Shown: positions 8,758 to 16,243 of the stretch, piece after piece
Layout: every line of letters starts with the position of its first letter
Numbering within the stretch: the first letter of the stretch is position 1
Assembly: GCA_002842695.1 (NCBI GenBank)
Contig: PHDT01000022.1
Coordinates: forward strand, 1 to 34,079
Length of the DNA: 34,079 nucleotides
Source of the DNA: Bacteroidetes bacterium HGW-Bacteroidetes-10
GTDB taxonomy: Bacteria; Bacteroidota; Bacteroidia; Bacteroidales; UBA932
Direction of reading: 5' to 3'
Made by a program: the position numbers and the translations under genes
Notes under the pieces: model-generated
Database searches by the model: none
What the model was told of the DNA's origin: nothing
The model's input: the letters and a program-made list of their open reading frames with translations, nothing else

Positions 8758-9894
8758 CTAACAAAGATGTTCGTTAAAGAATGATTGAGATAGTTTCCTC
8801 AATTTACTAATTTCAGCATCAACAAACGTCCAGTTAATTGATGTATTTAAAAGTTTGGTCGTTATGTCCTCGTCAAAACTGGTTATAATTCTATCATTCA
8901 AATTAAGTTTTCGCAGCAATGTATAGAACCTGTCGTTCATATTGCTAGTATCCTCGCTTGATAATAAAACGATAAAAGGTTTATGGAAAATAATTGAAAA
9001 AACCGCTCCATGAAAGGAATTTGTAAGAACTAATGATGCATTCTTAACACCGGAAATCCATTCTTCAATAGAATACGGTTTTAATATTCCATCAGGTGCA
9101 TATATTTCATAAGTTTTTTTTATAAAACTTTCTAAAGCAAAAATCTCCTTATTTTCTCCACGCAAAAAATAACTAAAAACTCCAGCTATACTTGCATTAT
9201 CCACTCCATTGTATATAGGGAAATAATCTGAAGAAGAAAGTAATAATGTCGGATCCGGCAATATGATCGGATCCATAAATCCTAAATCTTTAACAATTGA
9301 TATTCCGCTATTTTCGCGCACGCTTATAGCGGAGAAATTCTTCATATGTTCCTTTGCAATAATCCCTGCTTCTAGAGGATATTGCTCACAACCAAAACTC
9401 ACAGCATAAGCGATCTTCTTAATCCCAAAATCGCCGAAATCTAGAAAATATGCGGACGTAGGTCCACCTTCACCTTTTGTTGTAAAAAAGGAATTCCATA
9501 TCTGATCGCTACCGCATATATATACATCAAATTTTGGGGGATTTTTTTGCAATTCAATTATTGACTCATAAAGAATCGTTTCTTTTAAATAATTCTTTCT
9601 AAAAACTTTAATTTTTTTTTCTTTAATAATATTATCTAAATATTCAATAAAAATATGTTTAAAACTGGAGGCTACCGACCCCCTCCCTTTAAAATTATTT
9701 TTTAGTAAGGCTAGTAACCAGATAAATCGTTTAGGTGCAAAATAGCCGATTAATAAATTATTGTAACGTTTAGGTTTATAATTAATTATAAATACCTCGT
9801 GGCCATTTTTTTCAAGATAATTTTGTAGGGCATAAGCCTGCAAAACGCCGCCATAATTTGTACCCCAGTGAAATGTAATTATACCAATTTTCAT
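8758..9894 (-). CDS. Polysaccharide pyruvyl transferase family protein
   Basis: A 378-residue member of the WcaK/CsaB pyruvyl transferase family, which moves pyruvate from phosphoenolpyruvate onto sugars as a ketal and so adds negative charge to polysaccharides. Visible family motifs are NYGGVLQAYAL (13-23), CGSDQIWN (127-134), SVREN (191-195), DPTLLL (214-219) and TNSFHGAVFS (291-300); the His in SFHG is the typical conserved residue. Length is normal. It probably decorates the repeat unit or the lipid-linked precursor in the cytoplasm. A 208-bp gap full of inverted repeats separates it from the nitroreductase-like gene upstream, which is unusually long for this tightly packed operon. Confidence 0.9.
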   Translation of the reverse strand: MKIGIITFHWGTNYGGVLQAYALQNYLEKNGHEVFIINYKPKRYNNLLIGYFAPKRFIWLLALLKNNFKGRGSVASSFKHIFIEYLDNIIKEKKIKVFRKNYLKETILYESIIELQKNPPKFDVYICGSDQIWNSFFTTKGEGGPTSAYFLDFGDFGIKKIAYAVSFGCEQYPLEAGIIAKEHMKNFSAISVRENSGISIVKDLGFMDPIILPDPTLLLSSSDYFPIYNGVDNASIAGVFSYFLRGENKEIFALESFIKKTYEIYAPDGILKPYSIEEWISGVKNASLVLTNSFHGAVFSIIFHKPFIVLLSSEDTSNMNDRFYTLLRKLNLNDRIITSFDEDITTKLLNTSINWTFVDAEISKLRKLSQSFFNEHLC

Positions 9895-10102
9895 ATCTCT
9901 GTCGATTAAAATATTGATTTGTGGAATACCTGCTGAAATTGCATACTAAGGTTGAGTATGTAAACAATAATAAGAGATGGTTGACCTCTCTTGAAGAATT
10001 TTCTGTTACTTTGTTTTTGAAGTGATTAAAGTAACATTGCTAAATTTAAATTAGCAAGAAAATTTCGTTAATATTTGTGCTCTAAAAGAGAAGAATATAC
10101 GT
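9895..10102. other. Hairpin-rich gap inside the EPS operon
   Basis: No reading frame of note is present. The gap holds four successive perfect or near-perfect inverted repeats: CATACT/AGTATG (9942-9960), AAGAGA/TCTCTT with inner GGT/ACC (9972-9992), TGTTACTTT/AAAGTAACA (10004-10036) and TTGCTAA/TTAGCAA (10037-10057). None is followed by a convincing T-run on the minus strand, so simple termination is not clear. The stretch could be a structured intercistronic RNA, a set of processing sites, or the scar of a lost gene or element. Confidence 0.6.
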
Positions 10103-11110
10103 TCAACTATTGACAATTTTCAGAATTTCCTCATTATCCCTTCTGATTGACAATGTTGTTTTAAACTCATTTTTGGGGATACCAATGGGCACAAGACAAA
10201 TTACCTTTTCTGAATCAGATAAACCAAGCTCCTTCTGTATTTCTCTATCTTGCTGGTAATTAAACCCCCAATGTGCCGGGCATGCCCCAATTTTATAGTA
10301 ATGCAGTGCATACAATAAGTTCATCAGGAATACCCCCCCATCAATATATAATTGATTCCTTTCTCCAACGGTATAAAAATAATTGCGATCCGAAACAACT
10401 ATTAATAATTGATTAATGTCATCTGAATAGCCTTTTAAGCCTTGCTGTAATGAAAGAATGCGGCTAATTATTTCTTTTTTCTCTGCATAATATACTTTTA
10501 TAGTCTGCCTGTTGCATACAGAGGGAGCTGTTTTAGCTATTTGAATAACTTTATTAATTGTTTCAAAAGAAACTAATTCACCGGTGAAATTACGTACACT
10601 TCCTCTAGATTTTGAGAATTCAAAGAAATCACTTTTACTATGCTCGAAAAATTCAGTGTGATTGTGTTCTTTAACAATATCAAAATCAATAGTTAACAGA
10701 CTTTTAAAAAAAACATAATCATTGCTGCTATAATAATCCGAAATATCGATACCTTCTTTTTGATGCTTCTCATAATATTTACAAATTGCCATATATGCTG
10801 CTAAAATTTGAGTCCTCTTTTGATTTTCAATTACTTCCTTATTTTTAAGTAATTCAATTAGTCCGATTATTCCTTTTTCACCAAAACGGTATCTAAATTT
10901 TTCATGCAAAAATCCTTTTTCGATTCCATGATAATGTAAGATAATTTTAGATTCAATTTTATTGAATGTGTTTTGTTTAAATACCATTGAATGTTTAAAA
11001 AACATCATTGCGTCAATATAAGTATTAATTATCAATAACTTAAATAACGATATTGACTCGAACAACTTCTCCCCAATAATTTTACGAATAAGCAATTTTA
11101 TAATTCTCAT
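10103..11110 (-). CDS. Nitroreductase-family protein of EPS cluster
   Basis: A 335-residue protein. The C-terminal ~170 residues are a nitroreductase-like FMN domain: SRGSVRNF (168-175) corresponds to the first FMN-phosphate motif (usually RRSxRxF), followed by APSVCNRQ (195-202), the helix DGGVFLMNLLYALHYYKIG and GACPAHW (275-281). The first ~160 residues are a helical, basic extension (LHYHGIEKGFLHEKFRYRFG) seen in nitroreductases from capsule clusters, not in the detoxification enzymes. The substrate is unknown; an FMN redox role in modifying a sugar is inferred only from context. The start ATG overlaps the wzx stop by four bases (ATGA). Confidence 0.82.
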   Translation of the reverse strand: MRIIKLLIRKIIGEKLFESISLFKLLIINTYIDAMMFFKHSMVFKQNTFNKIESKIILHYHGIEKGFLHEKFRYRFGEKGIIGLIELLKNKEVIENQKRTQILAAYMAICKYYEKHQKEGIDISDYYSSNDYVFFKSLLTIDFDIVKEHNHTEFFEHSKSDFFEFSKSRGSVRNFTGELVSFETINKVIQIAKTAPSVCNRQTIKVYYAEKKEIISRILSLQQGLKGYSDDINQLLIVVSDRNYFYTVGERNQLYIDGGVFLMNLLYALHYYKIGACPAHWGFNYQQDREIQKELGLSDSEKVICLVPIGIPKNEFKTTLSIRRDNEEILKIVNS

Positions 11111-12660
11111 GATTTGTGTTGAATTATTTTTTTAGAAAATACCCTATTAAAAGTCTTTTGAAGAGTTAAAAAAAGATATTCTTTTTCGGTTTTATTTAAA
11201 CCAATAAAATAGATTGAACAAAGAGTGCACGTTATTGATGACAAACCAACTAAAACGAATCTAAAAGAAGATTCTACCATTATAATACGAAAGGTTAAGG
11301 GAATAAATATCGCAATTGAACAAACAATAATAATCTTGGATACAACAACTTTAAGAAAATAAACAATATTAATATGCACAAGGTTACGTAATATTATTAA
11401 TCTTGCATAAGTTGCGATAATTGAAATTAAGATACTAATATAAAATGTAGACTCTGCAGGAAATCCAAGTTTAAAAAACAAATAGGATAAAGGAAGAATC
11501 AATAACAATAATCCTCCAACAACACCCTGGTAGAGTTTGATTTTTCCAGAAGCCTGGGCAGCTGTCATCAATGGCCCTGAAATACTATCGATTAAAATAT
11601 TTACAATTACTAATTGCGTAAATATTACAGTATATTCCGGGACAATTTTAAGCCATAGTTTAAGGATAATTTCCGTTTCAATTATTATAGGTAAAGACAA
11701 AGCAAATAGCAAAAAAAATGAATATTTTGCACCTTGAAAAAGCAGCTGGTGCATATACTTAATATCATCCGAAGCATAAGACTTTATAATTTGGGGGTTC
11801 ATGGCCATTTGGAAATTTGACACAAAACTGTTAATTGCACCCTGAACCTGATAGGCAATACCTCTTGCGGCGTTAATTGCCGGCCCAAAAAATATATTTA
11901 GCAGAACATTGACACCCTGGCTATATAATACACCAGCAGCACTGCCCCAAAGGCTCCAACCTGCGTAACTAATTAATGTTATGAATAAGGGTTTGTCCCA
12001 AAATAACCTGAATTTGCTTTCAGGGAAATTCCGGTTACAATAAATACTATAAATAAAGCGAATTATTAATGAGACAACAAAAACCAAAACTGCGTATAAT
12101 TTGAGCTTATCAAACCCAAACCAAAGGAGCATAAATACAATTAGTAATTTCAGGCTTACCTCCACAATACTAACCCATGCAAATACATTCATACGTTCAT
12201 GTGCTATAATAACAGAATTGTAGGGCACACTAATAACGCCTACTATAAATGCTATTACTGAAAAGTGATATACCCAATTTGCCGCTGAAAGTCTTTCTGG
12301 AGGTATAGTCAAATGAACATTCACAAACCACAATCCAACTGATTCTGCAAGTATTAGTATGATTACACCAATGAAAATGTGTATGCTAACACTCATACTA
12401 AATACCCTGGCAAATTGAAAGGAATCATTTCTGCCAATCTCAAATGACAAAAATCGCTGAGTTGCAGAAGACATACTACTGTTTAAAAAACCAAGCATAG
12501 AAACGAAACCACCAACTACATTATAAATACCAAAATCTTGAACTCCCAAAGTATTAAGCACAATCCGGGAAGTATAAAGTGAAACTGCCAAACTGAGCAG
12601 CATCCGCATATACAACATGACAGTGTTTTTAGCAATGCGTTTGTTTTTTTCTGTGGACAT
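11107..12660 (-). CDS. Wzx-like polysaccharide flippase (MOP superfamily)
   Basis: A 517-residue, strongly hydrophobic membrane protein with about twelve to fourteen predicted spans. The N-terminal part IAKNTVMLYMRMLLSLAVSL, SRIVLNTLGVQDFGIYNVVGG and SSMSSATQRFLSFEIG is characteristic of Bacteroidetes Wzx/RfbX-type O-unit flippases. AINAARGIAYQVQGAINSFVSNFQMAMNP-like loop residues (about 262-290) are also typical. It should flip the undecaprenyl-linked repeat unit to the periplasmic side. It follows the wzy-like gene by five bases and overlaps the nitroreductase gene, placing it in the polymer-specific half of the EPS operon. Confidence 0.9.
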   Translation of the reverse strand: MSTEKNKRIAKNTVMLYMRMLLSLAVSLYTSRIVLNTLGVQDFGIYNVVGGFVSMLGFLNSSMSSATQRFLSFEIGRNDSFQFARVFSMSVSIHIFIGVIILILAESVGLWFVNVHLTIPPERLSAANWVYHFSVIAFIVGVISVPYNSVIIAHERMNVFAWVSIVEVSLKLLIVFMLLWFGFDKLKLYAVLVFVVSLIIRFIYSIYCNRNFPESKFRLFWDKPLFITLISYAGWSLWGSAAGVLYSQGVNVLLNIFFGPAINAARGIAYQVQGAINSFVSNFQMAMNPQIIKSYASDDIKYMHQLLFQGAKYSFFLLFALSLPIIIETEIILKLWLKIVPEYTVIFTQLVIVNILIDSISGPLMTAAQASGKIKLYQGVVGGLLLLILPLSYLFFKLGFPAESTFYISILISIIATYARLIILRNLVHINIVYFLKVVVSKIIIVCSIAIFIPLTFRIIMVESSFRFVLVGLSSITCTLCSIYFIGLNKTEKEYLFLTLQKTFNRVFSKKIIQHKS

Positions 12661-12665
12661 TTAAT

Positions 12666-13907
12666 TTATATTAATCTTCCTTTCCCTCCAACAACAGCAT
12701 ATCTCTTTTCTTGCAACGAATAGGCAATAAGTGGAATAACTAAACAAATTGTAAATATACTTGGGCTTGGATTAACAAAAGCTAAAATAATGCTGTTCAA
12801 TAAACTCCAAATCATATATCCATAATATTTTTCGCTTTTGAATGGCTCATATAAATACCTATAGATTTGTCGATAAAGTAAAATTATGGCTAAAATTCCA
12901 AAAACGCCATACATTGCAAAAGTATCCAGTATAAAAGAATGCTTACCTACTTCTCCATTTCTAAGGTATACTCCAAATAATGGCGATTTAATAAAAGCAT
13001 TATAACTCATTTCGTATCTTGCTATTCTTTCAGTCAATTCAGCGGCATCACTACCATAACCATAAATCGAATCTCCTGTAGCCCTTAACCTTACTGCTAC
13101 CGTTTTGCTTTCATTATTATCTGCTATCATGTATAAAACATCGCCAATAATAGGCCTTAAAAATGAAGCAAAAATCAAAAAACCGAAAATATAAATAGCA
13201 AACTTTTTAAATGAATAATTATTTACAATAACAAATGATAACGATGATATTATTAATAAAATAAGAGCAGTTGTAAATTGAGAGAGATAAACATAATATG
13301 ATAATATCATTATCATGATAATGAAAACAAATACATTTAATTTCTTTTTCTTCAACATTCCAATTAACATAGGTGCAATCAAAGGTATCATATAGACTAG
13401 CCCGTATCCTCCAATATTTCTAATATTATAATACATAACAAGTCTTTCGTCAAGCATACCAACTGACAAAGCTCTTGACGCACCTGGTTCCGCAAATAAT
13501 CCATAAATTGATGTGATTGATGTAAAAACCAGTAGTCCTAGTGAAACTTGCATCAAGATCTTTATTTCATTTCGCAGATTATTGATAAATAGATAAAATG
13601 CGATATATGCAGGTAGGGCAAATATTGAAACCTTATATATTGCTACAATAAGTTCTTCTATAATATTTTGATTTATCAAATTACTAAGCAATTCCAAAAA
13701 TAGAATTAATGAAAACGGGAACAAAAACAAAAGTATATTAGATGAAAATTTACTTTTGAATATATAGAAAAAGATAATAAGAACAATTATAAACTGAACG
13801 TATACACTCGAAATAAATGAAAGAAACGGCAATAGGGTGTTTGCTATAAAATATGAAAGGATAATTACAAGAGTTGAATTATTGGTCTTGTTTTTTTTAT
13901 TGCTCAT
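12666..13907 (-). CDS. Wzy-like O-antigen/EPS polymerase
   Basis: A 413-residue polytopic membrane protein with about ten to twelve hydrophobic segments and one large polar loop (about residues 275-330, DNNESKTVAVRLRATGDSI, ELTERIARYEMSYNAFIKSP, LFGVYLRNGEVGKHSFILD). The loop pattern, arginine-rich region then H-S-x-x-L-D, is what O-antigen ligase/polymerase-like proteins show. Wzy proteins diverge too far for a motif-based proof, so the call rests on topology, the loop and adjacency to wzx. It would polymerise repeat units in the periplasm. It is the first gene after the 615-bp leader and thus the first polymer-specific gene. Confidence 0.8.
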   Translation of the reverse strand: MSNKKNKTNNSTLVIILSYFIANTLLPFLSFISSVYVQFIIVLIIFFYIFKSKFSSNILLFLFPFSLILFLELLSNLINQNIIEELIVAIYKVSIFALPAYIAFYLFINNLRNEIKILMQVSLGLLVFTSITSIYGLFAEPGASRALSVGMLDERLVMYYNIRNIGGYGLVYMIPLIAPMLIGMLKKKKLNVFVFIIMIMILSYYVYLSQFTTALILLIISSLSFVIVNNYSFKKFAIYIFGFLIFASFLRPIIGDVLYMIADNNESKTVAVRLRATGDSIYGYGSDAAELTERIARYEMSYNAFIKSPLFGVYLRNGEVGKHSFILDTFAMYGVFGILAIILLYRQIYRYLYEPFKSEKYYGYMIWSLLNSIILAFVNPSPSIFTICLVIPLIAYSLQEKRYAVVGGKGRLI

Positions 13908-14522
13908 TTGAAAAAAGTTAAGACTTCATTTGAAAGTTGGATGTTTTTTCTGCCAAGGCAATTAGTTTTTATTGCATTTTCTCTTGGAATGATTAAAGAG
14001 GAAGAAGGGCTATCTTGTCCTATTTGACAATTCCAGTCTGACAGATTATCCCTGGCAGGTGGTCGCCACCAGAGCTGGGGTTCCGTCTAATCTACCAATA
14101 GTTAAGAAATAACATTTTGAAAATTATTGGTAAACAGTTTTTCGTTTGCCAGGTAAAAACTATCATTCCGTGTTTAAGTTGGTATTTTTTCAACAAGATT
14201 TCACTAAATGAAGCCGTTTATTGTTGGAATATACAGGAATGAAAATATTAAAAGATAAGAATATTAAAACATAAACGACGGGCAGTAAGTTTGTTTAAAA
14301 TGGCCTTGACCTTGTATCTCATTCCCTATTAAATCCTTACTGTACTCGCCAAATGGATATATAAATTTTTGTCATGTACTTAGATATAATTTAGATAATA
14401 TTTTAAGAAATCAATTAGTAATGATACATAATTGACGTTAAAATTTATTCACATGAAATCCTCGTCACTCCCATCTTCTGTTTGGTGACTTTTGAATTGC
14501 CCACAATAAGGTTCGCGCGGTT
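13908..14522. other. 615-bp non-coding leader between regulator and wzy-like gene
   Basis: No gene is visible on either strand. The stretch is AT-rich except for a GC-rich block near 14043-14093 that forms a compound hairpin, listed separately. A weak GTCAC/GTGAC inverted repeat (14464-14489) lies just downstream of the regulator stop. All genes on both sides run leftward, so this may be a long intra-operon leader or contain a promoter for the polymer-specific half. I found no convincing TAnnTTTG promoter on the minus strand. Confidence 0.6.
14043..14093 (-). promoter_or_regulatory. Compound hairpin in EPS leader
   Basis: Outer arms AGATTA (14043-14048) and TAATCT (14088-14093) enclose a CCC/GGG pair and a perfect inner stem GGTGG-TCG-CCACC (14058-14070). 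As minus-strand RNA it would lie about 140-190 nt upstream of the wzy-like start. It is GC-rich in an AT-rich surround, which suggests selection. It has no T-run and is not a standard terminator. An attenuator or a recruitment site for an antiterminator is possible; no known riboswitch class is recognised. Confidence 0.45.
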
Positions 14523-15062
14523 TTAAAAATTATCCCCAACAGACCATACCAGTAAAGTTTTGGTCTTGTCGGGGACGAATTGTGCAGCTTCGTCGGGCGA
14601 TACTGCTACGTACCGTATCTTAAACGAAACATTCTCTTCTGCTTTTCTTATGAGCTTATTCAGGTAGTCGTGGTCGAAATTTTTACCAACCAATAGAAGG
14701 TCTAAAATATTACCCGGGTTGCCCTGTGCAAAGTCGTTGATAATGTATCCTTTCTCAAGCTCACCAATTTGATTTACAACATTATCAACTATCTCTTCAA
14801 TTCCCACATATTTTAAAAGTAGGCGATGCATATCTTTGAAATATGGATGCTTTGTGTTTGCCTTGTATAACTTTTTGTTTTGCTCTGTTTTTGTTTCTAA
14901 AAGTTTTGCATCTTCAAATCTGTTTAGCTCCTGCCGTATGCCATTTGTACTCTCTCCAAACTCTTCTGATAAATTACGAAGGTAAGCTGTCGTATCGCTG
15001 TTGATAAAGAATTTTATCATCAGCTTTATACGGGTTTTAGAAGTTATGAGGCTATCGAGCAT
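14523..15062 (-). CDS. Winged-helix protein with degenerate nucleotidyltransferase-like domain
   Basis: A 179-residue cytoplasmic protein. Residues 1-90 are a winged helix-turn-helix: MLDSLITSKTRIKLMIKFFI, then YLRNLSEEFGESTNGIRQEL (recognition-helix region), then LLETKTEQNKKLYKANTKHP (wing). Residues 100-170 resemble the small MNT-type nucleotidyltransferase fold: KGYIINDFAQGNPGNILDLLLVG sits where GSxARG...D-x-D would be, but only D121 remains and the GS is ND, so catalysis looks lost. Proteins of this design are met beside EPS genes in Bacteroidetes; a DNA-binding regulator of the operon is inferred. It lies 38 bp after wzz and directly before the 615-bp leader, well placed to act on it. 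Confidence 0.75.
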   Translation of the reverse strand: MLDSLITSKTRIKLMIKFFINSDTTAYLRNLSEEFGESTNGIRQELNRFEDAKLLETKTEQNKKLYKANTKHPYFKDMHRLLLKYVGIEEIVDNVVNQIGELEKGYIINDFAQGNPGNILDLLLVGKNFDHDYLNKLIRKAEENVSFKIRYVAVSPDEAAQFVPDKTKTLLVWSVGDNF

Positions 15063-15100
15063 AATTTCGAGTACATTTATTACTCAATAATGATACGAAA

Positions 15101-16243
15101 TTAAACAATTTTTGGAATAAACCTATGTTTATTTATGTTTGGAATAAAATTTTCCTCAAGATATGGTACAGTAAAAACGACTCCCACCCCGATAATAAGC
15201 CCAAGGAAAATGAATGAAAATAACATCATTGCCCTGTTTGGCTTGCTTTTTTCATTTGGTACTACAACGGGTTCAATAATTGTAAGAATAGGTGTTGTTT
15301 CTGTAACCGAAATCTTTGCTTGTTCCTTCTGTTTAGCAAGTTCGGTATAGATACCCAATAATAGAGTATATTCAGATGTTAGTTTTTCCTCTTGTGTTTT
15401 TGCCACAGCGGAAGCAAAACTCTTGTTTGCATCTCTATATTTTGCAAGTTCTGCCTGTTTTGACTCAAAGTTTCTCTTTGACTCATCATAACTCCTCTCA
15501 ACAAATTTGAGGTTGCTAGCTACTTTCTCAATTTTGAATTCGGTTATATATTTTTGCAAAAGCTCTTGTCCTTTTTGTGCTAATTCTGCTGCAAGAATAG
15601 GTTCGGACATGTTAGCGGATATTGATACATAACCCTGCTTATCATTTACATTCACCGATAGGTTTTTGCTTACAATTTTGAGGACACCTATTTCTCCTAT
15701 TGTCAATGATTTAATAGTCGAACTATCGGATTGAACAGTGCCCGCAGGTTTGCCCTTTATGGTTCTTATAATAACTCCCGGCAAACCAATCGTATATTTC
15801 TTTATTGTACCAATCAAACTAAACTTTCGATACTTTTCGTTTGTATAGTAATCATATAATGTTATTGGCTGTTCAACTCCTTTAAAATGAAATTTGGAGT
15901 ATATCAGCTCTTTCTGGAAATTAATGTTAGAAATAATTTTTGGATAGACTGTAGGGGAGAGAACCTCTCCGGAACTTAAGCTTCCCAAATTTATACCGGC
16001 CATTGCTGCAAGCCCGCTTAAACTTCCTCCGGCTCTCTTTTCTCCTGTTTGTGGCACCATGGTGCAGGAGGCAGTGTAAACATTTGGAGTTGATATAGCA
16101 ACTAAAAATCCTATTACGGCAAAAGCAATTGTAACCTTAATTATAAACTTGCGGTTTCTCCAGAGTTTTTGAACTATCTCTACGAGGTCAATTTCCTCAT
16201 CTGCCTGATTCTGTGTAATGATATCTTTTTCTCTCTCTTCCAT
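15101..16243 (-). CDS. Wzz-type chain-length determinant protein
   Basis: A 380-residue inner-membrane polysaccharide co-polymerase. The N-terminal Wzz domain begins EEIDLVEIVQKLWRNRKFII, the first span is at about 33-51, a periplasmic part with a long coiled coil covers about 250-300 (ESKQAELAKYRDANKSFA region), and a proline-containing VVVPNEKSKPNRAMML stretch precedes the second span. It ends ~30 residues after that span, so it lacks the cytosolic tyrosine-kinase domain, unlike the 785-residue protein at 26079-28436. It is expected to set chain length with Wzy and dock to the export channel. Its ATG shares a base with the TGA of the upstream SLBB gene. Confidence 0.92.
   Translation of the reverse strand: MEEREKDIITQNQADEEIDLVEIVQKLWRNRKFIIKVTIAFAVIGFLVAISTPNVYTASCTMVPQTGEKRAGGSLSGLAAMAGINLGSLSSGEVLSPTVYPKIISNINFQKELIYSKFHFKGVEQPITLYDYYTNEKYRKFSLIGTIKKYTIGLPGVIIRTIKGKPAGTVQSDSSTIKSLTIGEIGVLKIVSKNLSVNVNDKQGYVSISANMSEPILAAELAQKGQELLQKYITEFKIEKVASNLKFVERSYDESKRNFESKQAELAKYRDANKSFASAVAKTQEEKLTSEYTLLLGIYTELAKQKEQAKISVTETTPILTIIEPVVVPNEKSKPNRAMMLFSFIFLGLIIGVGVVFTVPYLEENFIPNINKHRFIPKIV

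Noticed and set aside
9895..10102. tRNA or small gene in the hairpin-rich gap
   Set aside because: Stems do not form a cloverleaf, there is no anticodon-arm or T-arm consensus, and reading frames are very short.
14043..14093. Hairpin as an RfaH ops/JUMPstart element
   Set aside because: It contains GGTGGCGACC on the minus strand, only loosely like GGCGGTAGC, and no NusG-like UpxY/RfaH gene is in the window.
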